A stretch of 64,000 nt of DNA from Desulforapulum autotrophicum (lineage in GTDB: Bacteria; Desulfobacterota; Desulfobacteria; Desulfobacterales; Desulfolunaceae). The translations under genes were made by a program, and so were the position numbers. Below the pieces are notes generated by a model. The model ran no database searches, was not told the DNA's origin, and saw nothing but the letters and a program-made list of their open reading frames with translations. Shown here piece by piece: positions 7,238 through 15,507 of this stretch. Numbering within the stretch: position 1 is the first letter of the stretch; every line of letters starts with the position of its first letter. Where the stretch lies: positions 1-64,000 of the forward strand of contig DYJE01000009.1 of assembly GCA_020723285.1 (NCBI GenBank). The letters run 5' to 3'.

Positions 7238-8248
7238 TTACCTGAAATCTGTTGGAATATTCAGTGCAAGCTTCCACTTGTTTTTGGCAATCCAGTATAG
7301 CGGCTTCCATGGTTTTCGAACCATATCATGCCGTTCGGTCACGATGAAGCAGCAGTCTTTTTCACAGGATTTCACCTTGTTCATGACGGTTTTTGCTTGT
7401 CTTGAATGCATGATGTCGTCGAATGAAGATTCGTTAAGATTCCCCATGATCCATTTTTCATCGGACCCGTTGCATGGGGTGACGTTGGCGAAAGGATCGA
7501 CAAAAAAGAAATCTGTTCCTGCTCCGCAGGGCGGCCTGTAGTTCGTGGTGTCCCCTTCAAGGCGTCGAAGTATGCTTCGATTGAAATATGCCCGTCCATA
7601 GTCCTTCAACCGTCCTTTGAAATCAGGTCTGGGAGATTTCAGGAGAGAAGTGATGAACGATTTTTCCATGGCCACGGCTGTGCTTCTGTCCTTGTCCACA
7701 TTGTCGAATTTATGGAAATACCACGAATTGTGCATCACCGAATTCCCGAGTTCGACCCCAAGATATGAGCAGAGTTCATGGAGCATCACCAGATCCTTGG
7801 CGTTTTTGTCACAGATGACCACTGAAAATCCGATATTTCGGCATTTTGTTTTTTTAAGTTCAAGGACGGTTCGAAGAGCTCTGTCAAAACCGTCCGGAAG
7901 CCCTCTTAAGCTGTCGTTCAGCTTGGGAAGCCCTTCGACACTGACCCTTATAAGAATGTCAGGATATTTTTCAGCAAGTTCGACGATTTTATCCGTATGA
8001 TAACCGTTGGTGCTCAATTCAAGCAGGTGGGACTTGGGGTAAAGAATGCGGAAAAAATCATCGATGTCTTTGCGGAGCGTGGGTTCCCCGCCAGTGATGT
8101 TGATCCTGAGTCCGCCCGGCAGTTTTTCCATGAGCGAGGGTTTGATTTCTTCGGAAGGGTTTGTGGGGTGTTCCCAGATATTGCACATATGGCATCTTGC
8201 ATTGCACCTGAAGGTGGTGATCACGCTTCCCTGAACGATATTTTTCAT
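7238..8248 (-). CDS. Radical SAM/SPASM enzyme in the polysaccharide operon
   Basis: 336 residues. The CX3CX2C cluster motif (CNARCHMC) lies at residues 15-22, followed by the SAM-binding GGEPTLR segment. The C-terminal third has a reduced cysteine set (PPCGAG, NVTPCNGS, CEKDCC) typical of SPASM or twitch auxiliary clusters. The fold is firm, the substrate is not known: enzymes of this type in surface-polysaccharide loci can modify sugars or peptides. It starts inside the stop codon of the upstream glycosyltransferase (ATGA overlap), so it belongs to the operon rather than being an insertion. Confidence 0.85.
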   Translation of the reverse strand: MKNIVQGSVITTFRCNARCHMCNIWEHPTNPSEEIKPSLMEKLPGGLRINITGGEPTLRKDIDDFFRILYPKSHLLELSTNGYHTDKIVELAEKYPDILIRVSVEGLPKLNDSLRGLPDGFDRALRTVLELKKTKCRNIGFSVVICDKNAKDLVMLHELCSYLGVELGNSVMHNSWYFHKFDNVDKDRSTAVAMEKSFITSLLKSPRPDFKGRLKDYGRAYFNRSILRRLEGDTTNYRPPCGAGTDFFFVDPFANVTPCNGSDEKWIMGNLNESSFDDIMHSRQAKTVMNKVKSCEKDCCFIVTERHDMVRKPWKPLYWIAKNKWKLALNIPTDFR

Positions 8249-9513
8249 CGGTCGGTCCTTGTTTTTTTTATATTTGATTGTTTTTTTTGATCAGCCGTAT
8301 CTATGGCCCGGTCATAAATGAGCATCAAATTGTTATAATGTTTTTCCCAGTTCAGTTCATTTTCGACGAATGCTCTGGCGTTTTTGCCCATGGCTGCAAG
8401 GGTATCGGTGTCACTGATTAAACGCTTGATTCCTGCGTTCAAATCGGTTGTATCTCCCGGAGTGAACGTCAGCCCCGTTATACCGTCCCTTACAAGTTCG
8501 GGAATCCCACCGATACGGGCTCCAAGGACCGGCTTGCCCAGCGAGAACGCTTCGATGACTGCTCGCGGGTTGTTTTCATACCATTCTGAAGGAATGACAA
8601 GAAACATCGATTTTTTGATTTCCTCGAACAGGTCGTGTCCATTGAGATAGCCAAAAAATTTAACATACGACAGATGCTCTTTCTGGCATTTGTGTTCAAG
8701 AGAGGCTTTTAACGGCCCATCGCCGATGATTTTCAAACGAAGTCCCGTCCCCTTGAAACCGTCGATCATTGTTTCAATCCCTTTTTCCGGAGACAGTCGG
8801 CCCACATATACGGCGCTTTTTTCTTCATGGCCGAATACCGGTGTAAAGGTTGAAATATCCACCGCGTTGGGTAACCAGACTACGTTACCATTGAATCCCA
8901 TGGATTTTACCTTGTTCATCATGAAACGACTCGGGGCAATGAACTGATCTATTGCATCATAGATATGGAGCACCCGGTGATGGAGAGTCATTTCTGCGAC
9001 GTTGATCATGCTTTTAAACAAAGAACCCTTGGTGCATCGGCGGATCGCGCATTGATGATATTTTTGGCCAGCGCATCGTTCACAGGGGCTGCCGTTGGAA
9101 AGCATGGAATACGATGGACAGACCATTTTGTAGTCGTGCATCGTCATGACTGCCGGAATGTGGTACTTACGTATTACGTCAAGGATAGACGGGCTGATCT
9201 GGTGGGCGAAATTGTTTAAATGGACCAGATCGGGCTTGAACCGTGAAAGGAACTCGGCTATTTTTTTTTGGGCGTTGATGGAATACAGGATGTTGACAGC
9301 GGCCCTTGCCTTTTCAGAAAAGCGTCTTTGTTCATTGTATTCCGTTTGTGGAACGAACGTGTCATCATGGAGAAATGCTGGGTTGTCAGGATGGGACATC
9401 CCCCAGAATGCAACCTGATGACCGTGTTTCTGAAGCAAGCGCCCCGTCATAAGAGTACTGATGGCGTCACCGCCCTTGGGGTACAAGAATTTATTGATCA
9501 ACAGGATTTTCAA
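8245..9513 (-). CDS. GT4-family glycosyltransferase
   Basis: About 422 residues. The start is taken as TTG at 9513, which has AGAGG five bases upstream and yields the usual MKILLINKFLYPKGGDAIS opening; a GTG at 9540 is the alternative. It has a donor-binding C-terminal domain with SPEKGIETMIDGF and a NPRAVIEAFSLGKPVLGARIGGIPELV segment. A cysteine-rich patch in the middle (CPSYSMLSNGSPCERC, then YHQCAIRRCTKGS) is common in one GT4 subgroup and may bind a metal. Overlaps the next gene by four bases. Expected to add a sugar during repeat-unit assembly. Confidence 0.85.
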   Translation of the reverse strand: MKILLINKFLYPKGGDAISTLMTGRLLQKHGHQVAFWGMSHPDNPAFLHDDTFVPQTEYNEQRRFSEKARAAVNILYSINAQKKIAEFLSRFKPDLVHLNNFAHQISPSILDVIRKYHIPAVMTMHDYKMVCPSYSMLSNGSPCERCAGQKYHQCAIRRCTKGSLFKSMINVAEMTLHHRVLHIYDAIDQFIAPSRFMMNKVKSMGFNGNVVWLPNAVDISTFTPVFGHEEKSAVYVGRLSPEKGIETMIDGFKGTGLRLKIIGDGPLKASLEHKCQKEHLSYVKFFGYLNGHDLFEEIKKSMFLVIPSEWYENNPRAVIEAFSLGKPVLGARIGGIPELVRDGITGLTFTPGDTTDLNAGIKRLISDTDTLAAMGKNARAFVENELNWEKHYNNLMLIYDRAIDTADQKKQSNIKKTRTDR

Positions 9514-9616
9514 ATAGGCCTCTTTTTTTTTATGGGTCACGAATTCATGACGTTGATGATGACGATCAGGGTGAGTAAACCATGGTCGTCATGCCGCTAT
9601 TTGCGTGGACGTTTCC

Positions 9617-10690
9617 TTATGCCCCGGCTATCGATAGATAAATCTCGGCCACCCGGTCAACATGGAAGTCCCGGGCACGTGTTTTAAGTGTTGCCGATGG
9701 AACAGGGTTTGATAGTTCCGCAAGAATCGCCTCGGCCATGGTTTTTGAGTCACTCATTGGGACAAGCCGCCCGTATCGTCCCTCTTCCAGTATGTCTTTT
9801 GGGCCACCGGGGCATCGTGTGGCAACAACCGGGACCCCCAAAGCCAGGGCTTCAACGATGACATTCCCGAATCCTTCGAAAATGGATGACAGAACAAACA
9901 ATGAAGCGTTTTTATATACCGGAAAAGGATTGGGCAGATATCCCGGTAGAAATACACGGTCCGTCAAATCCAGGTCCGTAACAAGTTTTTCAATCTTGAG
10001 CCGTTGAGGGCCGTCTCCCAGGATGACAAGGTTGCAATCCAACTTGTGTTTTATTACTGAAAAGGCTTGAATAAGTGTTGGAAAGTCTTTTTGATCAACA
10101 AATCGTCCCACTGCCAGGATATAAGATCGTTTTTCAATGCATGCAGGAAGGTGATCCCTGGCGTTCATTTCTATCCACTTAAGATCAACGGGATTATGTA
10201 CGACAGTGATCCGGTCCCGGCATGCATGAAACCGTTGGACAAGTTCTTCTTTAATATCTGAAGAGACAGCTATGGTTCCACCTACGATGCGGGTCAGAAT
10301 TGAGGCGAGATAGTATTTTAATTGTCCTCCAGGTCTTGATGAGGGGTTGAATACATTATGATAAGAAATGATGATAGAATTAAAAGACAAAACGCCTGTG
10401 ATAGCCAGAATTATTTTTATTGGGCTCAAACCGAGTCGTGCAAAAACGATGTCGGGGGAAATTCGTTTGATAATCTTTCTAAGAGCGATGACATCAGCGA
10501 TGTGGGTAGAATTACCAAGTTCATAAATAGAAATACCTTTACGAACAAGCTCGTGATTGGGGCCCGAGGCTTTGTCAGCAATGAGGTTGACGTCATGCCC
10601 TAATCGTTTAAATTGATTGGCGATGAGGACGGCGTTACGTTCGGCTCCGCCACCGGCAAAGGACGGCATGTATATGGCAATACGCTTCAT
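9617..10690 (-). CDS. GT4-family glycosyltransferase
   Basis: 357 residues, GT-B fold. The acceptor side begins IAIYMPSFAGGGAERNAVLIA, and the donor side has VGRFVDQKDFPTLIQAF, VILGDGPQ and SSIFEGFGNVIVEALALGVPVVATRCPGGPKDIL. This last pattern (EGFGN, PGGP) is typical of GT4 enzymes that use UDP-HexNAc or UDP-Gal, but that is not diagnostic. The ATG overlaps the flippase stop codon by four bases, so the two are co-translated. Acts in the cytoplasm on an undecaprenyl-linked intermediate (inference from context). Confidence 0.87.
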   Translation of the reverse strand: MKRIAIYMPSFAGGGAERNAVLIANQFKRLGHDVNLIADKASGPNHELVRKGISIYELGNSTHIADVIALRKIIKRISPDIVFARLGLSPIKIILAITGVLSFNSIIISYHNVFNPSSRPGGQLKYYLASILTRIVGGTIAVSSDIKEELVQRFHACRDRITVVHNPVDLKWIEMNARDHLPACIEKRSYILAVGRFVDQKDFPTLIQAFSVIKHKLDCNLVILGDGPQRLKIEKLVTDLDLTDRVFLPGYLPNPFPVYKNASLFVLSSIFEGFGNVIVEALALGVPVVATRCPGGPKDILEEGRYGRLVPMSDSKTMAEAILAELSNPVPSATLKTRARDFHVDRVAEIYLSIAGA

Positions 10691-12123
10691 GAATGATGGC
10701 TGCCTTTCTGCTTAGTAGAGTGACTGATAATCCCGAGGACACCGCTTTTCCAGCAAACTGTCAGATAGACGGCGCACGCGGCGGAGCAAGTGATGATGAG
10801 GTTTTCCGTTTCCGGATTTTTCTGAAAGACGTGGATCGTGATTCCCATAAGGGCTGTGGCTGTGAGTATCCAGAAAATATCCCGGACCGGCCACAAAATT
10901 TTCATGTACCTTCTTGAATAGATCAAGCTGAGAGATGCGGCGATAATATAACCCGAAACGCCTGCCCAGGCGGCTCCCACGGCACCGTACGATGGAATGA
11001 GAATGACGTTTAACAGAATGGTTAATGCAGCCGCAGGGAGAAGCGTAAGACTCTGGGCCATTGATTTCCGGTGCAGATGAAATATCTGATCAAAAATAAA
11101 ACTTTTAATTCCGGCGAAGAAAGCGCCCATGGCAACAAGTCTTATCACCCACGGTGCGCCATTCCGGTATTCTTCCCCCACCAGAATGGTGGAAAGAGGT
11201 TCTGCAAGTAAAATCAGGCCCATAAGCGTGGGAAGGCATAGAAACATGAGATAGGCAATCGTTTTGTTTAAAGCTTTCTGAGCCCCTGCCGCCCCTTCAA
11301 TATCGAACGTTTTGATGAGTCTGGGGAACTCCCCAAGGTTGACCACGTTGAAGAGGATTTCAACGACCGGTCGTGCAAGGGAATAACTGGCGGCATACAT
11401 ACCCACGGCCGATGGCCCTGACAGATAATTCAAAAAAAATCGATCCGAAGCCGTAATAAAATGAGTCCAGAAAAAAACAAGAAGAAGTGGAGCAGAATAT
11501 CGGACCATATCCATGAAGGCTTGCCGGTTACCTTGTTTCAGGCTGACCTTCCATACAACGGAAATCAAGAGAAATATTCCGAAGCAGGCGGTCACTCCGA
11601 ACAAGCCCTGGCTGAGCCTGATATAATTATGGCCCAGGGCATTCACCATTACCCAGGCAACTCCAAAACCCAATACCGGGCGAAGGACTTCGACAATAAC
11701 ATAGAACAGAAGCTGCTCTCTGGTCCTTAAAATATTCAATCCAAAATTGAGTAGCCCATTCCCCAAAAAATAAAGAAGGAGCAAAAGAAAAAAATCAGTG
11801 TTATGTGTGCTGGGCGAACTTGCCGATAATACCGCACTGGCAAGCCCACCCGTGATGAAGCCGGCGGCCAGGATCAGCAATGAGCCGGGCATGAGTCGGG
11901 TAAGGGAGTTTTCCTGTTTAGCCGAATAGAAACGCAGGAGACCCAGGCGGGACCAGTTCAGAAAAACTGCGTCAAGAAACCCGCCGTAAACGATGATCAA
12001 TGAATATAAACCAAACTGGGCAGGTTCAAGGATGCGTGTGAAAAAAACCACCACCATAAGAGAAACTGCCCTTGGAACAAGGATCGCAGGTGTATAACCG
12101 AAAATCTTAATAATCCGCATCAT
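10687..12123 (-). CDS. Polysaccharide flippase (Wzx/MOP superfamily)
   Basis: 478 residues, almost entirely hydrophobic, with about 12-14 membrane segments and short loops. The first segment (GYTPAILVPRAVSLMVVVFFTRIL, then PAQFGLYSLI) is the usual opening of MOP-superfamily oligosaccharide flippases. It should move lipid-linked repeat units across the inner membrane for polymerisation. It is preceded by a membrane polymerase and followed by a glycosyltransferase, each overlapping by four bases, which is the expected Wzx/Wzy arrangement. Lipid II flippase (MurJ) is excluded by context and by the lack of its motifs. Confidence 0.85.
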   Translation of the reverse strand: MMRIIKIFGYTPAILVPRAVSLMVVVFFTRILEPAQFGLYSLIIVYGGFLDAVFLNWSRLGLLRFYSAKQENSLTRLMPGSLLILAAGFITGGLASAVLSASSPSTHNTDFFLLLLLYFLGNGLLNFGLNILRTREQLLFYVIVEVLRPVLGFGVAWVMVNALGHNYIRLSQGLFGVTACFGIFLLISVVWKVSLKQGNRQAFMDMVRYSAPLLLVFFWTHFITASDRFFLNYLSGPSAVGMYAASYSLARPVVEILFNVVNLGEFPRLIKTFDIEGAAGAQKALNKTIAYLMFLCLPTLMGLILLAEPLSTILVGEEYRNGAPWVIRLVAMGAFFAGIKSFIFDQIFHLHRKSMAQSLTLLPAAALTILLNVILIPSYGAVGAAWAGVSGYIIAASLSLIYSRRYMKILWPVRDIFWILTATALMGITIHVFQKNPETENLIITCSAACAVYLTVCWKSGVLGIISHSTKQKGSHHS

Positions 12124-13376
12124 GATTTCGCGCCGTCTAACGGAAAAGAATGCGTTTGTTTTATCATTTCGCTGTCAAAAAGCCCTGTTCCAGTCATCAG
12201 GACAAGAAAAACTGCCAGGGAAACGGTTTTGGATGACAGGGAATTGTTCGTACTTGCGGCCAGTAAAAAAACGAACGAGATGACGATGTTAACCCAGCTT
12301 CCTTTTTTTGCGGATTGGTAGAGCAGATAGCTGAACGAGGCAATGAAAAGGATGAAAACCGGCAAGCCCAATCTGAGCAGCATGACGATCCAGAAGTTTT
12401 CAACAATGGTCACCACACCGGATTGACCAACAGTTGACAAGAATTCTTCGCTGCCGACGCCCCAGATGATCTCGGAACCACTGAAATGATCAAGTATCAG
12501 TAAAGAATTAAATCGCTCTTTGATAGACGAATCCATGTTCAGTCTGGATGAGATGGAGCTGCCGATGTCGGTATAAAAAATAAAAAGAACAAGACCCATG
12601 AAAACCACAACAAGCCCGAAATAATAGTAAAGAACGCCCCCAAGTTGAGTTTTTATGTCTGTCTTTTGCTCCATCCATGCGGCAAGAAACATATATGCAA
12701 AAATTCCGGCGCACAAAGCACCAAGGGAACCTCGGCCTCCAAAGGAGAAAAGGGCTGTGATCAGCAAACCGACGTAGACGGTTTTTACTGAGGATGACGC
12801 GGGTGTTTTTAGAAACGCGATTGCCGCTGTTGCCGTAATCAGAGAATTGGCCAACGGGTGTCCGAACAGGGCTGAAGATCTGAAAAAACCAAAATGGAAT
12901 TCCGGTTCAATGAGGTGGCTTTTCAGGGAAAATTCTCCAACGGCGATGATCGAGTTGAGGGCGATAAAAATAAAAACAAGCGCCGAAATTCTTTGTTTTT
13001 GTTTCGGTGAAAGGTAGGCCATCAGAAGGAGATACACCGCAGTGAAAGCAAAGGTATCCGCAATGTAGGCCGTCCCTTTCAATCCGGTGTTCATGACCGA
13101 TGCGGCGGCCATGATGAGAATCCCCCATGCAAACTGGAAAGCCGCGCTGTTTTCCCGTCGCTGTTCATGGAGAAAGGAGGCAGGTTCCCGAAGAAAAAAA
13201 ACGATGAAGAACAGAGCCATGAGCGCCATGGTGCCGGGGTGAATTTTCTGGTACCAGTGTCCGCCGGTAAGATCGTAAGGGTAGTGATGATTCAATAACG
13301 TGTTGGACAAACATAGCCTCAAAGCCATGGACACTATGAGGCCTTTGTAAATCAAGTTGGAAAGTTTGAAACTCAT
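12120..13376 (-). CDS. O-antigen/exopolysaccharide polymerase-like membrane protein (Wzy type)
   Basis: 418 residues with roughly ten to twelve hydrophobic segments and one larger periplasmic loop (about residues 255-300, FIFYTDIGSSISSRLNMDSSIKERF), the topology of Wzy/WaaL-type proteins. Wzy families share little sequence, so the call rests on topology and on its place next to the flippase. The first gene of the operon. The start at 13376 is preceded by GGGA; an in-frame ATG at 13391 lies inside a perfect palindrome (13388-13404) and has no ribosome site. Confidence 0.75.
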   Translation of the reverse strand: MSFKLSNLIYKGLIVSMALRLCLSNTLLNHHYPYDLTGGHWYQKIHPGTMALMALFFIVFFLREPASFLHEQRRENSAAFQFAWGILIMAAASVMNTGLKGTAYIADTFAFTAVYLLLMAYLSPKQKQRISALVFIFIALNSIIAVGEFSLKSHLIEPEFHFGFFRSSALFGHPLANSLITATAAIAFLKTPASSSVKTVYVGLLITALFSFGGRGSLGALCAGIFAYMFLAAWMEQKTDIKTQLGGVLYYYFGLVVVFMGLVLFIFYTDIGSSISSRLNMDSSIKERFNSLLILDHFSGSEIIWGVGSEEFLSTVGQSGVVTIVENFWIVMLLRLGLPVFILFIASFSYLLYQSAKKGSWVNIVISFVFLLAASTNNSLSSKTVSLAVFLVLMTGTGLFDSEMIKQTHSFPLDGAKS

Positions 13377-13387
13377 GGCTAATTCCC

Positions 13388-13404
13388 GCATGATTTAATC
13401 ATGC
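13388..13404. promoter_or_regulatory. Palindrome in the polysaccharide operon leader
   Basis: GCATGAT, TTA, ATCATGC: a perfect 7-bp inverted repeat with a 3-base centre, 12 bases upstream of the operon's first start codon. It could be an operator or an RNA hairpin near the ribosome site. The rest of the gap to 13721 (about 315 bases) holds divergent promoters at most; a 21-codon frame at 13501 is discussed under rejected items. Confidence 0.35.
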
Positions 13405-13721
13405 AGGCTGTTTTCCTCCATCCGTATGTTATCCAGTGTCCGGCGATCATACATAAACTTCGCCACAGGATGCAAGCGGCAATTCACTGTGAACGTGGAG
13501 ATGATTAAACTTAAGGAGAACGACATTGAACATATAGTCCTTGACCGCTTTCGCATCAATACGTAAAATACCCCATATTCATCTTCTTATCAGATCCGAG
13601 CATTTTCAGGAGTTCACGGAGTATCGAGTCATGATGTTTGAAACAGGCCTGTTTCAAACAGTTTTTCCAGCGAATTATTGCCGAAGCATATTTTTTATAA
13701 CGCGAATACAGGAATCCACCC

Positions 13722-15308
13722 ATGGCCTCTGATGATAAAACACGTGTCTACCAGGAACTGTCCGAGCTGACCATCGCCGGACTGAAAAAAATCGCCGAAG
13801 ACGGGCGAAAGCTGACCAGTGAAAACCTGGCTGTTTATTTGAAGAACGCCCCGAAGGTCCGGGCGATGATGGAAAAGGGGGGCGAGGCGGGAGCAGAGAA
13901 AAAGTCTCAGCCCGGCGAGCTTGAGCGCGTCAGAGCTCAGAAGGAGAAACTGGTGCGGCAGATGGGAGAGCTGGAAGATCGTCTGAACGAGTCGGAAAAG
14001 GTTTACAAGCGGGCGGTGCTTTTTTTGTCGGACTGGGTAAGGACGGAAAGCGGAGGCGCGCTGGACGAACAGATTGCCCATGTGAAGGAGGTCTTGAAAT
14101 TCCGGTCCAGCCCCGATGTGATTCAGGACGCGTTCCAGAAACTGAAGACGGCTGTGTTCCATGGCGATGTCACTCAAAAGGTTAACGACACCCGGAAAAA
14201 ATCGCTGATGTCCCGTCTGATGTCCAAGGAGGGCCCGGCCCTTCCGGACGAACGTGCCGTGGCTCAGTTCAGGACCACGTACCAGGAGATCCTCGATGAA
14301 CTGGGGCTGGATCTGGGGCTCGATTTTCTGCCCAAACTCCTCCAGATGGGCAAGCGGATCAGCAGCTCCGTCACTTACGAGGATTTTACGGAGCTGAGAA
14401 AGGATATCCTGGAGCTTCTCCACAGCTACATGGCCACCGTGGCGGAGGACCGGAGCACCGCTGCGGAGTTCATCAAGGATATCGGGCGGAAACTGGTGGA
14501 AGTGGAGATCGATCTGGTGAAGTTTTTCGATTTCACCGATGATGTGTTCACGTCGAACAGCAGGTTCGGGAATTCCCTGATCGATGACCTGAACGACCTT
14601 GAAACGTCGCTGGGATTTTCCCATAAAATCGATGAGCTGAAAGAGGTGGTGAACGCCAAGCTGGCCCTGATCAAAAAAGCGGTTCAGAAGAAAAACGAGA
14701 CGGACCAGGGGTTCAAGGCCAGTCTGGACAGCGATATCGGACGTCTCCGGGCTGAATTTGATCAAATGAAACAGGAGGCCATGGCTGCCACACAACGGGC
14801 GGAACGGTTCGAACAGGAGATGTTCACCGATCCCCTGACAGGTGCCAGCAACAGACGGTTTTACGACAAGTGCATCAAGGAGGAGTTTGAGCGCTTCCTT
14901 CGTTACAGGCGGACTTTTTCCACCATGATTCTCGATGTGGATCATTTCAAATCCGTGAACGACACTTACGGCCACGCCACGGGGGACACCTGTCTCAAGG
15001 AGATCATCAAACGCGTTTCGCCCCTGTTGAGGGGAAACGATACCCTGGCCCGGTTCGGGGGTGAGGAGTTTGTCATCATTCTTCCTGAAACGGACGCTGC
15101 AGGGGCCAGGGATGCCGGTGAAAAGTTACGGAAAGCCGTCGAGAAAATAGAATTTGTTCATCGTGAAGACACGTTCAGGATCACTATAAGCCTCGGGGTC
15201 ACAAGCACACTGCCGGAGGATAAAAGCCCGGCGGATCTTTTCAACCGGATGGATATGGCCCTGTACGATGCGAAAAAAGGAGGCCGGAACAGGGTTGTGA
15301 TTCGATGA
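13722..15308 (+). CDS. Diguanylate cyclase (GGDEF) with long helical N-terminus
   Basis: 528 residues, no membrane segment or signal peptide. The last 165 residues are a complete GGDEF domain: DPLTGASNRR, the active-site loop GGEEF, and an RGND sequence five residues before it that matches the RxxD product-inhibition site. It should make cyclic di-GMP from two GTP in the cytoplasm. Residues 1-360 are mostly charged helices; about 35-90 and 310-350 look like coiled coils, the latter joining directly to the GGDEF domain as a signalling helix. The sensory input of the N-terminal part is not recognisable. AGGAATC lies before the ATG. It is divergent from the polysaccharide operon, and c-di-GMP control of that operon is plausible but not shown. 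Confidence 0.9.
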   Translation: MASDDKTRVYQELSELTIAGLKKIAEDGRKLTSENLAVYLKNAPKVRAMMEKGGEAGAEKKSQPGELERVRAQKEKLVRQMGELEDRLNESEKVYKRAVLFLSDWVRTESGGALDEQIAHVKEVLKFRSSPDVIQDAFQKLKTAVFHGDVTQKVNDTRKKSLMSRLMSKEGPALPDERAVAQFRTTYQEILDELGLDLGLDFLPKLLQMGKRISSSVTYEDFTELRKDILELLHSYMATVAEDRSTAAEFIKDIGRKLVEVEIDLVKFFDFTDDVFTSNSRFGNSLIDDLNDLETSLGFSHKIDELKEVVNAKLALIKKAVQKKNETDQGFKASLDSDIGRLRAEFDQMKQEAMAATQRAERFEQEMFTDPLTGASNRRFYDKCIKEEFERFLRYRRTFSTMILDVDHFKSVNDTYGHATGDTCLKEIIKRVSPLLRGNDTLARFGGEEFVIILPETDAAGARDAGEKLRKAVEKIEFVHREDTFRITISLGVTSTLPEDKSPADLFNRMDMALYDAKKGGRNRVVIR

Positions 15309-15507
15309 GACGTGTTACGGGCGGATGAGCGTTGATTTATGATTGCTGCATGAACTCGATTGAACTTGCAACCCGCTCCAATGTTCTGCTATATCACCTC
15401 TATCTTTATTGAAGATTCACCATGTGTTTCGTTAAATATTAACCAGTAAAATAACCATGTTCGTTCCATAAGAACAGGTCTGTTTATTCATGTTCGGGGA
15501 GGAAGGT

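Noticed and set aside
13501-13566. 21-codon frame starting MIKLKENDIEH
   Set aside because: Protein-like composition but no ribosome site at the right distance and no family; too short to support.
13695-14975. 426-codon frame opposite the diguanylate cyclase
   Set aside because: Antisense shadow of a gene whose GGDEF motifs are intact.
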